In this document: one piece after another, positions 44,208-55,113 of the stretch
Position numbering within the stretch: position 1 is the first letter of the stretch
How the letters are laid out: each line of letters begins with the position of its first letter
Source: Paraburkholderia sartisoli
Lineage (GTDB): Bacteria; Pseudomonadota; Gammaproteobacteria; Burkholderiales; Burkholderiaceae
Direction of reading: 5' to 3'
DNA length: 64,000 nt
Assembly (NCBI RefSeq): GCF_900107685.1
Contig: NZ_FNRQ01000006.1
Coordinates: forward strand, 1-64,000
Translations under genes and position numbers: made by a program
Notes under the pieces: generated by a model
The model's database searches: none
Seen by the model: only the letters and a program-made list of their open reading frames with translations
What the model was told of the DNA's origin: nothing

Positions 44208-44849
44208 ATGTATATCCCCGTCCATTTCGAAGAAAACCGCCCCGAGGTGCTGCATGGCCTGATCGAACGGCATCCGCTGGGCGCGCTTGTCACAAACGGT
44301 CCGGACGGGCTCGATGCCAATCACGTGCCGTTCGAGTTCGATCCCGCGCGCGGGCCGCTCGGGACGTTGCGGGCGCACGTGGCGCGCGCGAATCCGGTGT
44401 GGAGCGAAGTGGCCGGCAACCCCGACGCACTGGTGATCTTCCAGGGTGCGACGGCGTACATCTCGCCCTCGTGGTATCCGAGCAAGCACGAGACGCACCG
44501 CCAGGTGCCGACGTGGAACTACATGGTGGTGCATGCGCACGGCCGGATCGTCGTCCACGACGACGAAGCCTTCGTGCGCGGCCTCGTTGCCAGGCTCACG
44601 CGCAAGATGGAAGCCAGCGAGACGAAGCCGTGGAAAATGGGCGACGCGCCGCCGGATTTCATCGCGCAGATGGTCGGTGCGATTGTCGGCATCGAAATCG
44701 AGGTCGCGAAGCTCACCGGCAAGTGGAAACTGGGCCAGAACAAGGAATCCGCCGACCGTGTGGGCGCCGCCGATGCGCTGCGCGCGCATGGCAGCGACGC
44801 GCAGCGGGATGTGGCCGACTCGATGCTGAACGCGCCGCCGGCGATTTGA
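44208..44849 (+). CDS. PaiB-like FMN-binding protein
   Basis: 213 residues from the ATG at 44208 (MYIPVHFEENRPEVLHGLIE). PaiB-family features include GALVTNGPDGLDANHVPFEF, HVARANPVW, YISPSWYPSK and VPTWNYMVVHAHG. The fold is a split-barrel flavin binder. The family name FMN-binding negative transcriptional regulator comes from Bacillus PaiB, which has no classic HTH, so a DNA-binding role is not shown here. Monocistronic, divergent from DUF1254. A longer in-frame start at 44085 lacks a ribosome-binding site. Confidence 0.88.
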   Translation: MYIPVHFEENRPEVLHGLIERHPLGALVTNGPDGLDANHVPFEFDPARGPLGTLRAHVARANPVWSEVAGNPDALVIFQGATAYISPSWYPSKHETHRQVPTWNYMVVHAHGRIVVHDDEAFVRGLVARLTRKMEASETKPWKMGDAPPDFIAQMVGAIVGIEIEVAKLTGKWKLGQNKESADRVGAADALRAHGSDAQRDVADSMLNAPPAI

Positions 44850-44994
44850 TCTGATCGGGCCGGGCCAGGCCAGGCCGGGCGAGCGCCGGTACCGGTGCCG
44901 TTGCCGGCGTGGGTTCCCGGCAAGCGCCCAACCGGCACACGGGCGCTTCGCAGCGGACTTCGCGCCTGTGTGGCAGGATAGGCGCAATCCGTCC

Positions 44995-45025
44995 TTGACC
45001 TTCCCATCATGGGAATGTCGATACT
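44995..45025 (+). promoter_or_regulatory. CueR-type promoter of the copper ATPase gene
   Basis: TTGACC (44995-45000) and GATACT (45020-45025) are separated by 19 bp, the over-long spacer typical of MerR-family promoters. The spacer carries a dyad ACCTTCCCA-TCA-TGGGAATGT (44998-45018, one mismatch between arms), close to the E. coli copA CueR site. The ATG is 50 bp downstream. No cueR gene is in the window. The rest of 44850-44994 is GC-rich sequence with short direct repeats. Confidence 0.8.
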
Positions 45026-45074
45026 GGGTTGATCGGGCAGCACCCTTGCGCCCATCGAATCCGGACTCAACCCC

Positions 45075-47531
<2,457 letters not shown>

Positions 47532-47569
47532 AGAAACCGCCACCAGGCACGTTGATTGTTACGGGGAAT

Positions 47570-47596
47570 TAAAGAATTCCGGTCGATGGCCGATAA
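47570..47596 (+). promoter_or_regulatory. sigma-28 (FliA) promoter of the first chemoreceptor gene
   Basis: TAAAGAAT (six of eight to TAAAGTTT), exactly 11 bp, then GCCGATAA (eight of eight). It starts 100 bp upstream of the chemoreceptor ATG. A 9-bp inverted repeat (ATGCCGTTG 47612-47620, CAACGGCAT 47636-47644) lies in the leader between promoter and start and could fold in the mRNA. Confidence 0.8.
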
Positions 47597-47669
47597 GCGG
47601 GAATAGCTGTAATGCCGTTGCGCGTGCCGCGCAGCCAACGGCATCCTGTCCCCCTAACGCCAATCATCC

Positions 47670-49637
47670 ATGGAAATTCTCTCTCTTCGTCGCGCGAGCG
47701 TCGGCGCCAGGCTTGCCATGCTCTCGTGTGTGCTCGTGGCGCTCATTTTCGCGGCGTTCACGTGGGCCCTCACCCGTTCGGCCGGCAATCAGATCAGCGA
47801 ACAGGTGGTCGCCCGCATCGGCGAAAAAGACCGTTCGGTCGCCTCGATGATCGCGCTCTTCGACAGCAGCCTCAACGCCGAGGTCGGCCGCTCGATGAAC
47901 CTCTTCGCCAGTTTCCTGCCCGCCAGCTATTCGGTCGACGAATCCCAGAAGGTGGACATCAACGGCGTCGCCACGCCGACCATGAAAGCCGGCGACAAGC
48001 CGCTCAACCTCGACTTTTCGATTCCCGACCAGTTTCTGGAGCGCAGCGGCGCGATCGCGTCCGTGTTCGCGCGCACCGGCGACGACTTCGTGCGCGTCAC
48101 GACGTCGCTGAAAAAGCAGGACGGCTCGCGCGCCATCGGCACGCTGCTCGACCGCAAGGGCCCGGCGTACGCGCTGGTGCTGGCCGGCAAGACGTACACC
48201 GGTCTTGCCCCGCTTTTTGGCAAACGTTACATCACGCAGTACCGGCCCGTCACCGACGCGAGCGGCCGCGTGATCGGCGCGCTTTTCGTCGGCGTCGACG
48301 TGGAGCCGCAGATCAAGTCGATTGAAGACGGCATCCGTGCGCTGAAGATCGGCGACAGCGGCTACTACTTTGTCCTGAACACGTCGAGCGGACCGGATCA
48401 CGGCAAGTTCGTCGTCCATCCGGCCGCCGCCGGCCACGCCGCCGACGACGCCAACGCGCCGTACAAACAGATGCTCGACGCGAAGGAAGGCCAGCTCGCG
48501 TACACGTCGGCGGATACGACGCTCGGCGAAACGCATGCGCGCGAGAAGTACGTTTCGTTCATCAGCGTGCCGGAATGGCAATGGCTGGTGGGCGGCGTCG
48601 CGCCGCGCGACGAGGTGATGGCGGAAGTCGCCGCCACCCGCAACCGCTTCCTCGTGATTGGCTTCGTGCTGGTCGCGGCGTTCGCGGCGATCTTCCTGTT
48701 CGCCGTGCGCCGGATGGTCAGCCGCCCGCTCGACGAGGCGGCGAAAGCATCGGAGCGGCTCGCTTCGGGCGACCTGAGCGTGCGCGTCGCGAACGGCCGC
48801 GCGGACGAAATCGGCCGCCTGCTGACGGCCATCGACGGCATCGGCGAAGGACTCGCGCGCATCGTCACGCAGGTGCGCGGCGCGTCGTCGAACATGACGC
48901 GCGGCACGGCGGAAATCGCCACCGGCAGCGGCGACATCGCGGCGCGTATCGCGACGCAGGCGAGCAGTCTCGAGGAAACCGCGGCGAGCATGGAACAGAT
49001 CACCTCGACCGTGCAGCAGAACGCCGCGCACGCGGCGCAGGCGAACACGCTCGTCACGAGCGCCTCGGACGCGGCGCTCGACGGCGGCCGCGCGGTGCAG
49101 CGCGTTGTCGCGACGATGGGCGACATCAGCCGCTCGTCGCAGAAAATCGCCGACATCACGACGGTCATCGAGGGCATCGCGTTCCAGACCAACATCCTCG
49201 CGCTCAACGCGGCGGTCGAAGCGGCGCGCGCGGGCGAACACGGCAAGGGCTTCGCGGTGGTCGCCTCCGAGGTGCGCGCGCTCGCGCAGCGCAGCGCGGC
49301 GGCGGTCAAGGAAATCGAGGCGCTGATCGGCGAATCGACGGCGCGCGTCGAGTCCGGCTACAGGATCGCGGAAGAAGCCAGCACGACGATGAACGGCATC
49401 GTCGACCAGGTGGAACGCGTGCGCGCGATCATGAGCGAGATCAGCGTCGCTTCGAGCGAGCAGTCGGGCGGCATCGAGCAGGTGAACCTCGCCGTCACGC
49501 AGATCGGCGAGGCGACGCAGCAGAACGCGACGATCGTCGGCGTGGCCGAACACGCCGCCGCCGACCTGCGCGATCAGGCGGAACGGCTCGCGCAGGTGGT
49601 GAGCGTGTTCAAGCTGGAGACATCCGCGCGGCGATGA
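47670..49637 (+). CDS. methyl-accepting chemotaxis protein with Cache sensor
   Basis: 655 residues. Helix 1 is at about 15-35 (LAMLSCVLVALIFAAFTWAL). A large periplasmic sensor of Cache type (about 40-320, with YITQYRPVTDASGRVIGALF and GYYFVLNTSSGPDHGKFVVH) follows. Helix 2 is at about 326-346, then HAMP and the signalling hairpin (IAFQTNILALNAAVEAARAG near 500). It ends SARR, without the NWETF-type tether for the methyltransferase. The ligand is unknown; a Cis-Cis-type Cache domain suggests a small acid or amino acid. The FliA promoter ties it to the motility regulon. Confidence 0.92.
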   Translation: MEILSLRRASVGARLAMLSCVLVALIFAAFTWALTRSAGNQISEQVVARIGEKDRSVASMIALFDSSLNAEVGRSMNLFASFLPASYSVDESQKVDINGVATPTMKAGDKPLNLDFSIPDQFLERSGAIASVFARTGDDFVRVTTSLKKQDGSRAIGTLLDRKGPAYALVLAGKTYTGLAPLFGKRYITQYRPVTDASGRVIGALFVGVDVEPQIKSIEDGIRALKIGDSGYYFVLNTSSGPDHGKFVVHPAAAGHAADDANAPYKQMLDAKEGQLAYTSADTTLGETHAREKYVSFISVPEWQWLVGGVAPRDEVMAEVAATRNRFLVIGFVLVAAFAAIFLFAVRRMVSRPLDEAAKASERLASGDLSVRVANGRADEIGRLLTAIDGIGEGLARIVTQVRGASSNMTRGTAEIATGSGDIAARIATQASSLEETAASMEQITSTVQQNAAHAAQANTLVTSASDAALDGGRAVQRVVATMGDISRSSQKIADITTVIEGIAFQTNILALNAAVEAARAGEHGKGFAVVASEVRALAQRSAAAVKEIEALIGESTARVESGYRIAEEASTTMNGIVDQVERVRAIMSEISVASSEQSGGIEQVNLAVTQIGEATQQNATIVGVAEHAAADLRDQAERLAQVVSVFKLETSARR

Positions 49638-49775
49638 CGGGCGACGGCCCGCGCGAGTGCGCGCGGACGGCTGATGCTGGATGCTGGCCTGTGCTGACCG
49701 CGCGCGGCTGGGTTCACCGGAACGGCGAACACACGCACGCGCGAACAGTGCGAACTATCCGCGCAGACAGCCTCG

Positions 49776-50393
49776 CTACGCCGTCGGCCGGAACATCTGG
49801 AACATCTCGCCGATCTGCGCGTAATCGGCGCGATAACCGGCGCGCATGATGGGCTGCGCGGCGTGCGTGTCGAACAGGCCGTCCTTCAGGAACGCCTTCT
49901 GGATATGCACGCCGACCACCTGACCGAGCGCCAGATAGTTGTCCATCGGCGTGCCGTCGAGCGCATGCAGCCGGACGATCTGCAACAGCCTGCATTCGAG
50001 CGCGGCCGGCGCCTGCGCGACATGCGGCACGCCGATGTTGCGCCCCGCCGCGGGCGTGAGTCCGGACAGTTCGAACTCGTCGACTTCCGGCCCCACCGGC
50101 GCGGACGACTGGTTCATCTGCTCCGCGAGGGGCCGCGTCGCGAGATTCCACGCGAATTCGCCGGTCGCCTCGATGTTGCGGATGCTGTCCTTGTAGCCCT
50201 CGCTGCTGAAGCCGATGATCGACGGAAACGTCGCGAATGCACCGAAGAAACTGTACGGCGCGAGGTTCAGGCGGCCTTCGGGCGAACGCGTCGAGATCCA
50301 GCCGATCAGGCGCGGCGCGACGATCGCCTTGAATGGATCGTGCCGCAGGCCGTGGCCTTCGGCGGGGTCGTAGAAATGGACGTCGGGGTTCAT
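49776..50393 (-). CDS. flavin reductase-like FMN-binding protein
   Basis: 205 residues from the ATG at 50393 with GAAGG upstream; an ATG 39 bp earlier is less well supported. The flavin-reductase-like split barrel shows RLIGWISTRSPEGRLNLAPY, SFFGAFATFPSIIGFSSEGY and DSIRNIEATGEFAWNLATRP, typical of the DIM6/NTAB family. The substrate is unknown. It follows the hydroxyacyl-CoA dehydrogenase gene by 35 bp on the same strand, so they may form an operon. Confidence 0.85.
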   Translation of the reverse strand: MNPDVHFYDPAEGHGLRHDPFKAIVAPRLIGWISTRSPEGRLNLAPYSFFGAFATFPSIIGFSSEGYKDSIRNIEATGEFAWNLATRPLAEQMNQSSAPVGPEVDEFELSGLTPAAGRNIGVPHVAQAPAALECRLLQIVRLHALDGTPMDNYLALGQVVGVHIQKAFLKDGLFDTHAAQPIMRAGYRADYAQIGEMFQMFRPTA

Positions 50394-50428
50394 GGTCGGC
50401 TGCCTTCGGGGTTTGGGTTCACTGGGGT

Positions 50429-51367
50429 TCAACCGCGGCAGATCACGCGCCTGCGCCCTTCCTTCACCTGCGCCACGTGCGCGTCGTCCCAGTCGTAAAA
50501 CCCGGCGCCGCTTCGCACGCCGACGCGCCCCGCGCTCACCTGCGCGCGCAGCAGGTCGATGACGTCTTCGTCTTTCGCGAGTTCCGGCATCAGGTGCGAA
50601 GCGATGTCGACGAACGTATCGAGGCCGCCCATGTCCGCGCTTTCGAACGGACCGACGATGCCCCAGCGGCGCCCAAGCGACGCCTTCATCACACGGTCGA
50701 CCTCTTCCGGCGTGGCCGCGCCCGAGCGCACGATATTGAGCGCCTCGCGCAGCACGGCGAACTGCAGCCGGTTGCCGACAAAGCCCGGAATCGCCTTCGC
50801 CAGCTGCACCGGCTCCATGCCGATCGCCGACATCAGCTCGACGGTCTTCGCCGTCACTTCCGGCGTGGTTTCGCTGCCGGGCACCACTTCGACGAGCGGG
50901 ATCATATGCGGCGGATTCCAGAAGTGCGCGATCACGAATCGCTCCCTGGCGCGCAACGGAGCGGTCAGCGCATCCGGCGGAAAACCGCTCGTGTTGCTGG
51001 CAAGAATGGCGTCGGGGGCGAGCAGCGGATCGAGCGCTTCGTACAGACGATGCTTGAGCGCCAGCACCTCGGGAATCGCTTCGATGATGAACCGCGCCGA
51101 AGCCATGACATCGAGCGAACCGTGCGTTTCGATGCGGGCGAGCGCCGCCGTTTTAGCCGCGCGGTCGATGCGGTCGGCGTCGATCAGTTCGTCGAGCACG
51201 GCTTCGGCCTTGGGCGCGACGCTCGCGAGACGCGCCGCGTCGACGTCATGGACGATCGTCCGGTATCCGTGCAACGCGGACTGCGTCGCGATCCCGACGC
51301 CCATCAAACCCGTTCCGACTACACCCACCACTGCCTTGTCATTGTTCAAGCCGTTCTCCTGCGCCAT
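50429..51367 (-). CDS. 3-hydroxyacyl-CoA dehydrogenase
   Basis: 312 residues. The Rossmann NAD motif GTGLMGVGIA lies at about 18-27. Catalytic elements are ASNTSGFPP, VIAHFWNPPHMIPLVEVVPG (His and Glu of the dyad) and the C-terminal dimer domain with PGFVGNRLQFAVLREALNIV. It oxidises 3-hydroxyacyl-CoA (or a related hydroxy acid such as carnitine) with NAD in the cytoplasm. No thiolase or hydratase is adjacent, so the exact substrate is open. Probably first in a two-gene operon with the flavin reductase-like gene. Confidence 0.9.
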   Translation of the reverse strand: MAQENGLNNDKAVVGVVGTGLMGVGIATQSALHGYRTIVHDVDAARLASVAPKAEAVLDELIDADRIDRAAKTAALARIETHGSLDVMASARFIIEAIPEVLALKHRLYEALDPLLAPDAILASNTSGFPPDALTAPLRARERFVIAHFWNPPHMIPLVEVVPGSETTPEVTAKTVELMSAIGMEPVQLAKAIPGFVGNRLQFAVLREALNIVRSGAATPEEVDRVMKASLGRRWGIVGPFESADMGGLDTFVDIASHLMPELAKDEDVIDLLRAQVSAGRVGVRSGAGFYDWDDAHVAQVKEGRRRVICRG

Positions 51368-51430
51368 CGATGAAAGCGTTCAAGCATAGCGCAGTGTGCT
51401 TTTTCGCGGCGGGACGCCCGCATGCGACAA

Positions 51431-51461
51431 AGGCCGGTCTCTCTTGCGAGAGAACCGGCCT
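51431..51461 (-). terminator. hairpin terminator after the small secreted protein gene
   Basis: AGGCCGGTCTCTC / GAGAGAACCGGCCT pair with a single bulge and a TTGC loop. On the minus strand the stem is followed by TTTGTCG, a short T-run. It lies between the stop of the small secreted protein (51522) and the start of the dehydrogenase gene (51367). Confidence 0.65.
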
Positions 51462-51521
51462 CTGTTCGCATGACGCCGTTGCGGGCGTCATGCGGTTCGC
51501 GCACCCGGCGCGCTATCGATA

Positions 51522-51824
51522 TCAATAGTGCTGGGGCGGGCGATGCTCGTCGTGATGGCGCGGATCGGGGTCGTGCGGATGATGGCGCATCCACTCGTCG
51601 TGCTGCCAGTAACGATGGCCATCGTAGTAACGGTCGCCGTGCCAGCCGACGTTGATGCTGACGCCAACCGGGATCATGTGCGGCTGGCCATAAGCGGCGG
51701 CCGGCGGCGCATCGCGCATCATCATCGGATCGTGTTGGGCGAAAGCGGAACCTGCGGTGAGCAGGGCGCCACCGGCAAGCAGGGTGGCGATGACAGTGCG
51801 GGTCGTGCGGTTCAGGTTTTTCAT
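51522..51824 (-). CDS. small His-rich secreted protein
   Basis: 100 residues. The signal peptide (TVIATLLAGGALLTAGSAFA, cleavage near 29) is followed by a mature chain of about 70 residues rich in His, Asp, Pro, Met and Tyr (DPMMMRD, EWMRHHPHDPDPRHHDEHR). The composition suggests metal binding in the periplasm, but no family is recognised. There is a good AGGTCC-type ribosome-binding site. Monocistronic, with its own hairpin terminator. Confidence 0.75.
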   Translation of the reverse strand: MKNLNRTTRTVIATLLAGGALLTAGSAFAQHDPMMMRDAPPAAAYGQPHMIPVGVSINVGWHGDRYYDGHRYWQHDEWMRHHPHDPDPRHHDEHRPPQHY

Positions 51825-52316
51825 GGTGGACCTCCGTTTTCAGGTTCAACGCGTGCCGGCCTCAACAATCCGCTGCGCTATTGCTGCGAATGTCGAACCG
51901 CGTGTTGCGCTTGAGACCCACTTTAGCGACGCGAACCGCTCACAACCGTGAGCACTTGTAAGCAGGCGTTTCAGTTCTTCGTTGCCGGATGTCGTGGTAC
52001 GGCGGGAAAAATGTTCAACAGGATCAGGCGTTATGTCGACCTTCGAACGGGAGTCGCCGGCCGGTCGCGTCAATTGCCGTTACATTCCTTCGGTTTGAGA
52101 AATATTGCGGTATCGACAATATTACGGAAAGAATGGAAATTGAAAGAAAATCAAAAGGTTAGAGCGGAGTGGCGGGAGCCGTCCGGGCAGGAAATGTGAT
52201 GGGATTTGCGAAGCGTCGACATATCCGCGATCCGGTTTGCGGGGACAAAAAAGCCCGATGTGGACATTCCACATCGGGCTTTTTGATTCTTGAGTCTCGG
52301 CGCGGGCGCGGGCTGA
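51825..52316. other. 492-bp intergenic region
   Basis: Outside the terminator at 52247-52284 I see no gene. It contains the promoter region for the small secreted protein gene (minus) and a moderately A/T-rich stretch around 52080-52160. No known small RNA or riboswitch is recognised. Confidence 0.5.
52247..52284 (-). terminator. perfect terminator after the 52-residue gene
   Basis: A 16-bp perfect stem (AAAAAGCCCGATGTGG / CCACATCGGGCTTTTT) with a five-base loop. It has T-runs in both directions and so could work on both strands. It starts 33 bp past the stop of the small gene at 52317-52475. Confidence 0.92.
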
Positions 52317-52475
52317 TCAGCCGTGCAGGAAGCCGAAAATTGCGATGCGCTGCGACTTGCGAACGCGTTCGGCTTCGCGATAACGCGCTTCGTGCGAATA
52401 GTCGGAATCCAGCGGAAGGAACGGCGACGCAAAGAGGTCGCTAACCTTTTGAAGCATTGCAAAGATCAAGCTCAT
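52317..52475 (-). CDS. 52-residue protein of unknown function
   Basis: The frame reads MSLIFAMLQKVSDLFASPFL, then PLDSDYSHEARYREAERVRK, ending SQRIAIFGFLHG. The ATG at 52475 has GGGAG five bases upstream, TGA is at 52317, and a perfect terminator follows. A consensus -10 (TATAAT, minus strand, 52522-52527) lies about 47 bp upstream. All parts of a genuine small gene are present. The N-terminus is amphipathic/hydrophobic and the middle is charged (Arg/Glu). I do not recognise the family. Confidence 0.75.
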   Translation of the reverse strand: MSLIFAMLQKVSDLFASPFLPLDSDYSHEARYREAERVRKSQRIAIFGFLHG

Positions 52476-52521
52476 GGCGACTCCCGGTTGAATGATTGCT
52501 CAGGGTTTTCCCTCATCTCGA

Positions 52522-52527
52522 ATTATA
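52522..52527 (-). promoter_or_regulatory. consensus -10 box of the small gene
   Basis: TATAAT on the minus strand. At 17-bp spacing the -35 would be TAGATT (three of six), and TTGACC is nearby but only 12 bp away. Promoter strength is therefore uncertain. Confidence 0.45.
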
Positions 52528-52642
52528 GGGTTAATACCTGGTCAAATCTAGTGCAATGCAGCAATTCGTCCTCTGGACGTCGTACCGCACCGCCTCACAC
52601 GGGTTTGGTGCGTTGCATCATTACAACAGGACCGGGGTCAGC

Positions 52643-54085
52643 TCAGCGCGCGGGCTTCGTTTTCGCCTTGTGGGCATGCCGGGTTACGGCTGGGTGCTTC
52701 GTCGCGGCATCCGGGGCGGGTGCTGCCGGCGCCACCGGGACAATGGCCGGCGCGCTGACCGTTGCCGAATCGGTGTCGAGCAGCGTCGATAGCGTCGCCT
52801 GCTGGTTCAGCATCATCTGTTCGATGCGCTGTTGCTGCGCGGTCGAATCGCGCGTGAGACGCATCAGGAGCAGCGTCTGCGTGATGCCGATCGCGACCGT
52901 CACGAGCAGCGCGGCAACCACGATCGAGAGCATCCACTTCATCCGTCGCGAATGATCGGTTGCGGCGCGGCGTTGATCGGCGATCACGCCGTAGAGCGCA
53001 TCGACGGTATCCGCGAAGGCAGTCGCCCGCGCGCGGTCGAGCTCAGGCGCAGCGGTGTTCGTCGCGGATGACGTTTGCGGCGTACCGAAAGACCTCGATG
53101 CGGCGCCAGCCGGCGTCGGTCGCGCCGGCGCGCCGAAGCCGGGCGATGAGGTGCGCGGTGCGCCGGCCGTCGAGGTAGCGACATCGCTGGAGGCTGCGTT
53201 TTCGCCTGACGTGTTGGCATCGCGCGGCGCGCTCGCCACTTTCGCAACCGTCGATGCAACGCGCGGCGACGATGCGCCCGGCTGGCTCGCCGATGCCGTT
53301 TCATTCGCGCGGGCCGCCACGGCCTGACGCAGCCCCGCCGACGAGGCCGAAGGCGCAGCCGGAATAACCGGCGCGGTCACGCGGGCTTCAGCCGGCTGAC
53401 CGGAGACTGCCGGCGTGGCCGCCGCGGATTTCGCGGCGGCGGCGGCATCCGCACTGCCGCCCGTCCGTTTCGCCGATGCGTTATGCGTCGGGTTCGCGGC
53501 TTCGGCGGGCACACTCGTCTGACTGTCCGCATCCGCGCTGGTCGTGAGCGCAGCGACCTCGGCCACCGCCGACGCCCCCGCGTGCGATCCAGCGTGAACG
53601 CCCTGCGCAGAGGCAACGATCCCACTCGCCGGCGCGGTCGTCTCTACCGCCGCGTCGCCAGTCGACGGCTCCACGCGTTCGTCCAGCACGCTTGCCTGCT
53701 TCGACAGCGACGCCGCCTCGTCGATCTTCGCCGCGCGTGTCACGCGACGCGTCGGCTTCGACTCGCCCGCCAGTGCGTCGCCGTCGTCCGTGATGCCCAC
53801 GGCCGCCTGCACCTCGGCGGGCAGCTCGAAACCGGTGAGCGTGCCCTGTCGCACGTCGATGGTCATCGCTTCGAGCGTGGCCCGCGTCGGATCGTCGGGG
53901 AACAGGTCGAACGTGCTGTCGTCGCGCGGGACGTCGCTCAGTTGCGCGAGCCGCTGCGCGGAGCGCGCGGCGCGGGCCAGCTTGTTTTCGGTTTCAGTGG
54001 AGACGGTTGTCTCGCGCCGCTGTGCGGAACCGGCGCGACGTGTACGGGAATTCGGGGATGCTGCCAAATCTGCGGAATCTGCCAT
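52643..54085 (-). CDS. Ala-rich single-pass membrane protein, unknown
   Basis: 480 residues from the ATG at 54085. No good ribosome-binding site is visible there, and the frame stays open to a GTG at 54193, so the start is uncertain. About residues 1-370 are a low-complexity Ala/Ser/Thr/Pro region with no fold recognised. A single membrane helix is near 405-427 (MLSIVVAALLVTVAIGITQT), followed by a short coiled segment (TAQQQRIEQMMLNQQATLST) and a basic His/Lys tail (RHAHKAKTKPAR). This suggests a long cytoplasmic arm and a short periplasmic end, or the reverse. Convergent with no partner. Confidence 0.6.
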   Translation of the reverse strand: MADSADLAASPNSRTRRAGSAQRRETTVSTETENKLARAARSAQRLAQLSDVPRDDSTFDLFPDDPTRATLEAMTIDVRQGTLTGFELPAEVQAAVGITDDGDALAGESKPTRRVTRAAKIDEAASLSKQASVLDERVEPSTGDAAVETTAPASGIVASAQGVHAGSHAGASAVAEVAALTTSADADSQTSVPAEAANPTHNASAKRTGGSADAAAAAKSAAATPAVSGQPAEARVTAPVIPAAPSASSAGLRQAVAARANETASASQPGASSPRVASTVAKVASAPRDANTSGENAASSDVATSTAGAPRTSSPGFGAPARPTPAGAASRSFGTPQTSSATNTAAPELDRARATAFADTVDALYGVIADQRRAATDHSRRMKWMLSIVVAALLVTVAIGITQTLLLMRLTRDSTAQQQRIEQMMLNQQATLSTLLDTDSATVSAPAIVPVAPAAPAPDAATKHPAVTRHAHKAKTKPAR

Positions 54086-54255
54086 GAGGGAAGGAGCGGT
54101 CGTTTTAGTCGTCAGCCGGCGCGCGCCGGTCGCGGTTCGCCACTGCAAGATGCCATCTTCGTTTTTCGAGACCGCATTGTCGCACGGCCGCACGCCCGGT
54201 TTGGTTCACAGCGGGCAAATCGTCGCCGAACTTCGTCGCCCGATGACCCGCCCGG

Positions 54256-54939
54256 CTACGACGTCGCATCTTCCCGAAACTCCCTCACGCCCGGCAACGC
54301 GCGAAGCTGGGCGCAAATGGCGGAATACTCGGTCGCCGACACGCGATGCAGCGTGATGGAGATCACGTCCAGGTCGGGTACGTCGTCGCTCTGCTGCATG
54401 ATGAACTGCTTCACGCGCGGGCTGGCCGTCCCCAGCGCGTCGTGCAGCGTATGGAACGTCAGCGTGCCGCGCTCGACCTGCATCGTGATCTGGCGCCGCT
54501 GCCTGACCGTGATGAAGCGGCGCTCGATCGGCTTGATGCCCGCGAGGATGATCAGGATGATGACGGTCGCGGCAATCGCGGCCGTGTACAGGCCGCCGCC
54601 CACCGCAAGGCCGATCGCCGCAACCGACCACAGGCTCGCCGCCGTCGTGAGGCCGCGCACGATCTCGCCGCGCAGCAGGATCGAGCCCGCGCCGAGAAAG
54701 CCGATGCCGGAGACCACCTGCGCGGCTATCCGCGACGGATCGAGCACGACGTGATCGCCGCCGAGCGCGTCGGCGAAACCGAACGCCGAAACGATCATGA
54801 TGAGCGCCGAGCCGACGCAGACCAGCATGTGCGTGCGCAATCCCGCCGCCCACGAAAGCCGTTCGCGCTCGAATCCGATCACGCTGCCGAGCAAGGCGGC
54901 GAACACGAGCCGTGAGACAAGTTCGACGTTTCCGGGCAT
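54256..54939 (-). CDS. MgtC/SapB-family membrane protein
   Basis: 227 residues from the ATG at 54939 (GGAGAAAG upstream); the longer frame lacks a signal. MgtC features in the N-terminal 140 residues are LLGSVIGFERE, AAGLRTHMLVCVGSALIMIV, QVVSGIGFLGAGSILLR and GLTTAASLWSVAAIGLAVGG. A soluble C-terminal domain of about 80 residues follows (ACT-like in length). In other bacteria MgtC limits ATP synthase or aids growth at low magnesium and in host cells; which applies here is unknown. Divergent from the AGE-family gene. Confidence 0.9.
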   Translation of the reverse strand: MPGNVELVSRLVFAALLGSVIGFERERLSWAAGLRTHMLVCVGSALIMIVSAFGFADALGGDHVVLDPSRIAAQVVSGIGFLGAGSILLRGEIVRGLTTAASLWSVAAIGLAVGGGLYTAAIAATVIILIILAGIKPIERRFITVRQRRQITMQVERGTLTFHTLHDALGTASPRVKQFIMQQSDDVPDLDVISITLHRVSATEYSAICAQLRALPGVREFREDATS

Positions 54940-55113
54940 GGTGCTTTCTCCGTTTTTTGAGTCGGGGCGGTCACCGCGCGACACGCGGCCTGACGCGCCG
55001 CGCCACCCCTTCTGGTTTATCCTTGCGCACAACCGGTCTGACGGCGCCCGATGAAACTGCGCCGAAACGTGACCCCTACGCCCGTTTCCCCCAGCACGAC
55101 ACATACCCGCCGC

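Noticed and set aside
44850..44905. GGCCGGGCCAGGCC-like direct repeats after the PaiB gene, considered as a REP element or terminator
   Set aside because: Short, imperfect, no stable stem with a T-run, and not found elsewhere in the window.
50333..51373. 346-residue frame opposite the dehydrogenase
   Set aside because: Antisense to a clear Rossmann enzyme; no domain.
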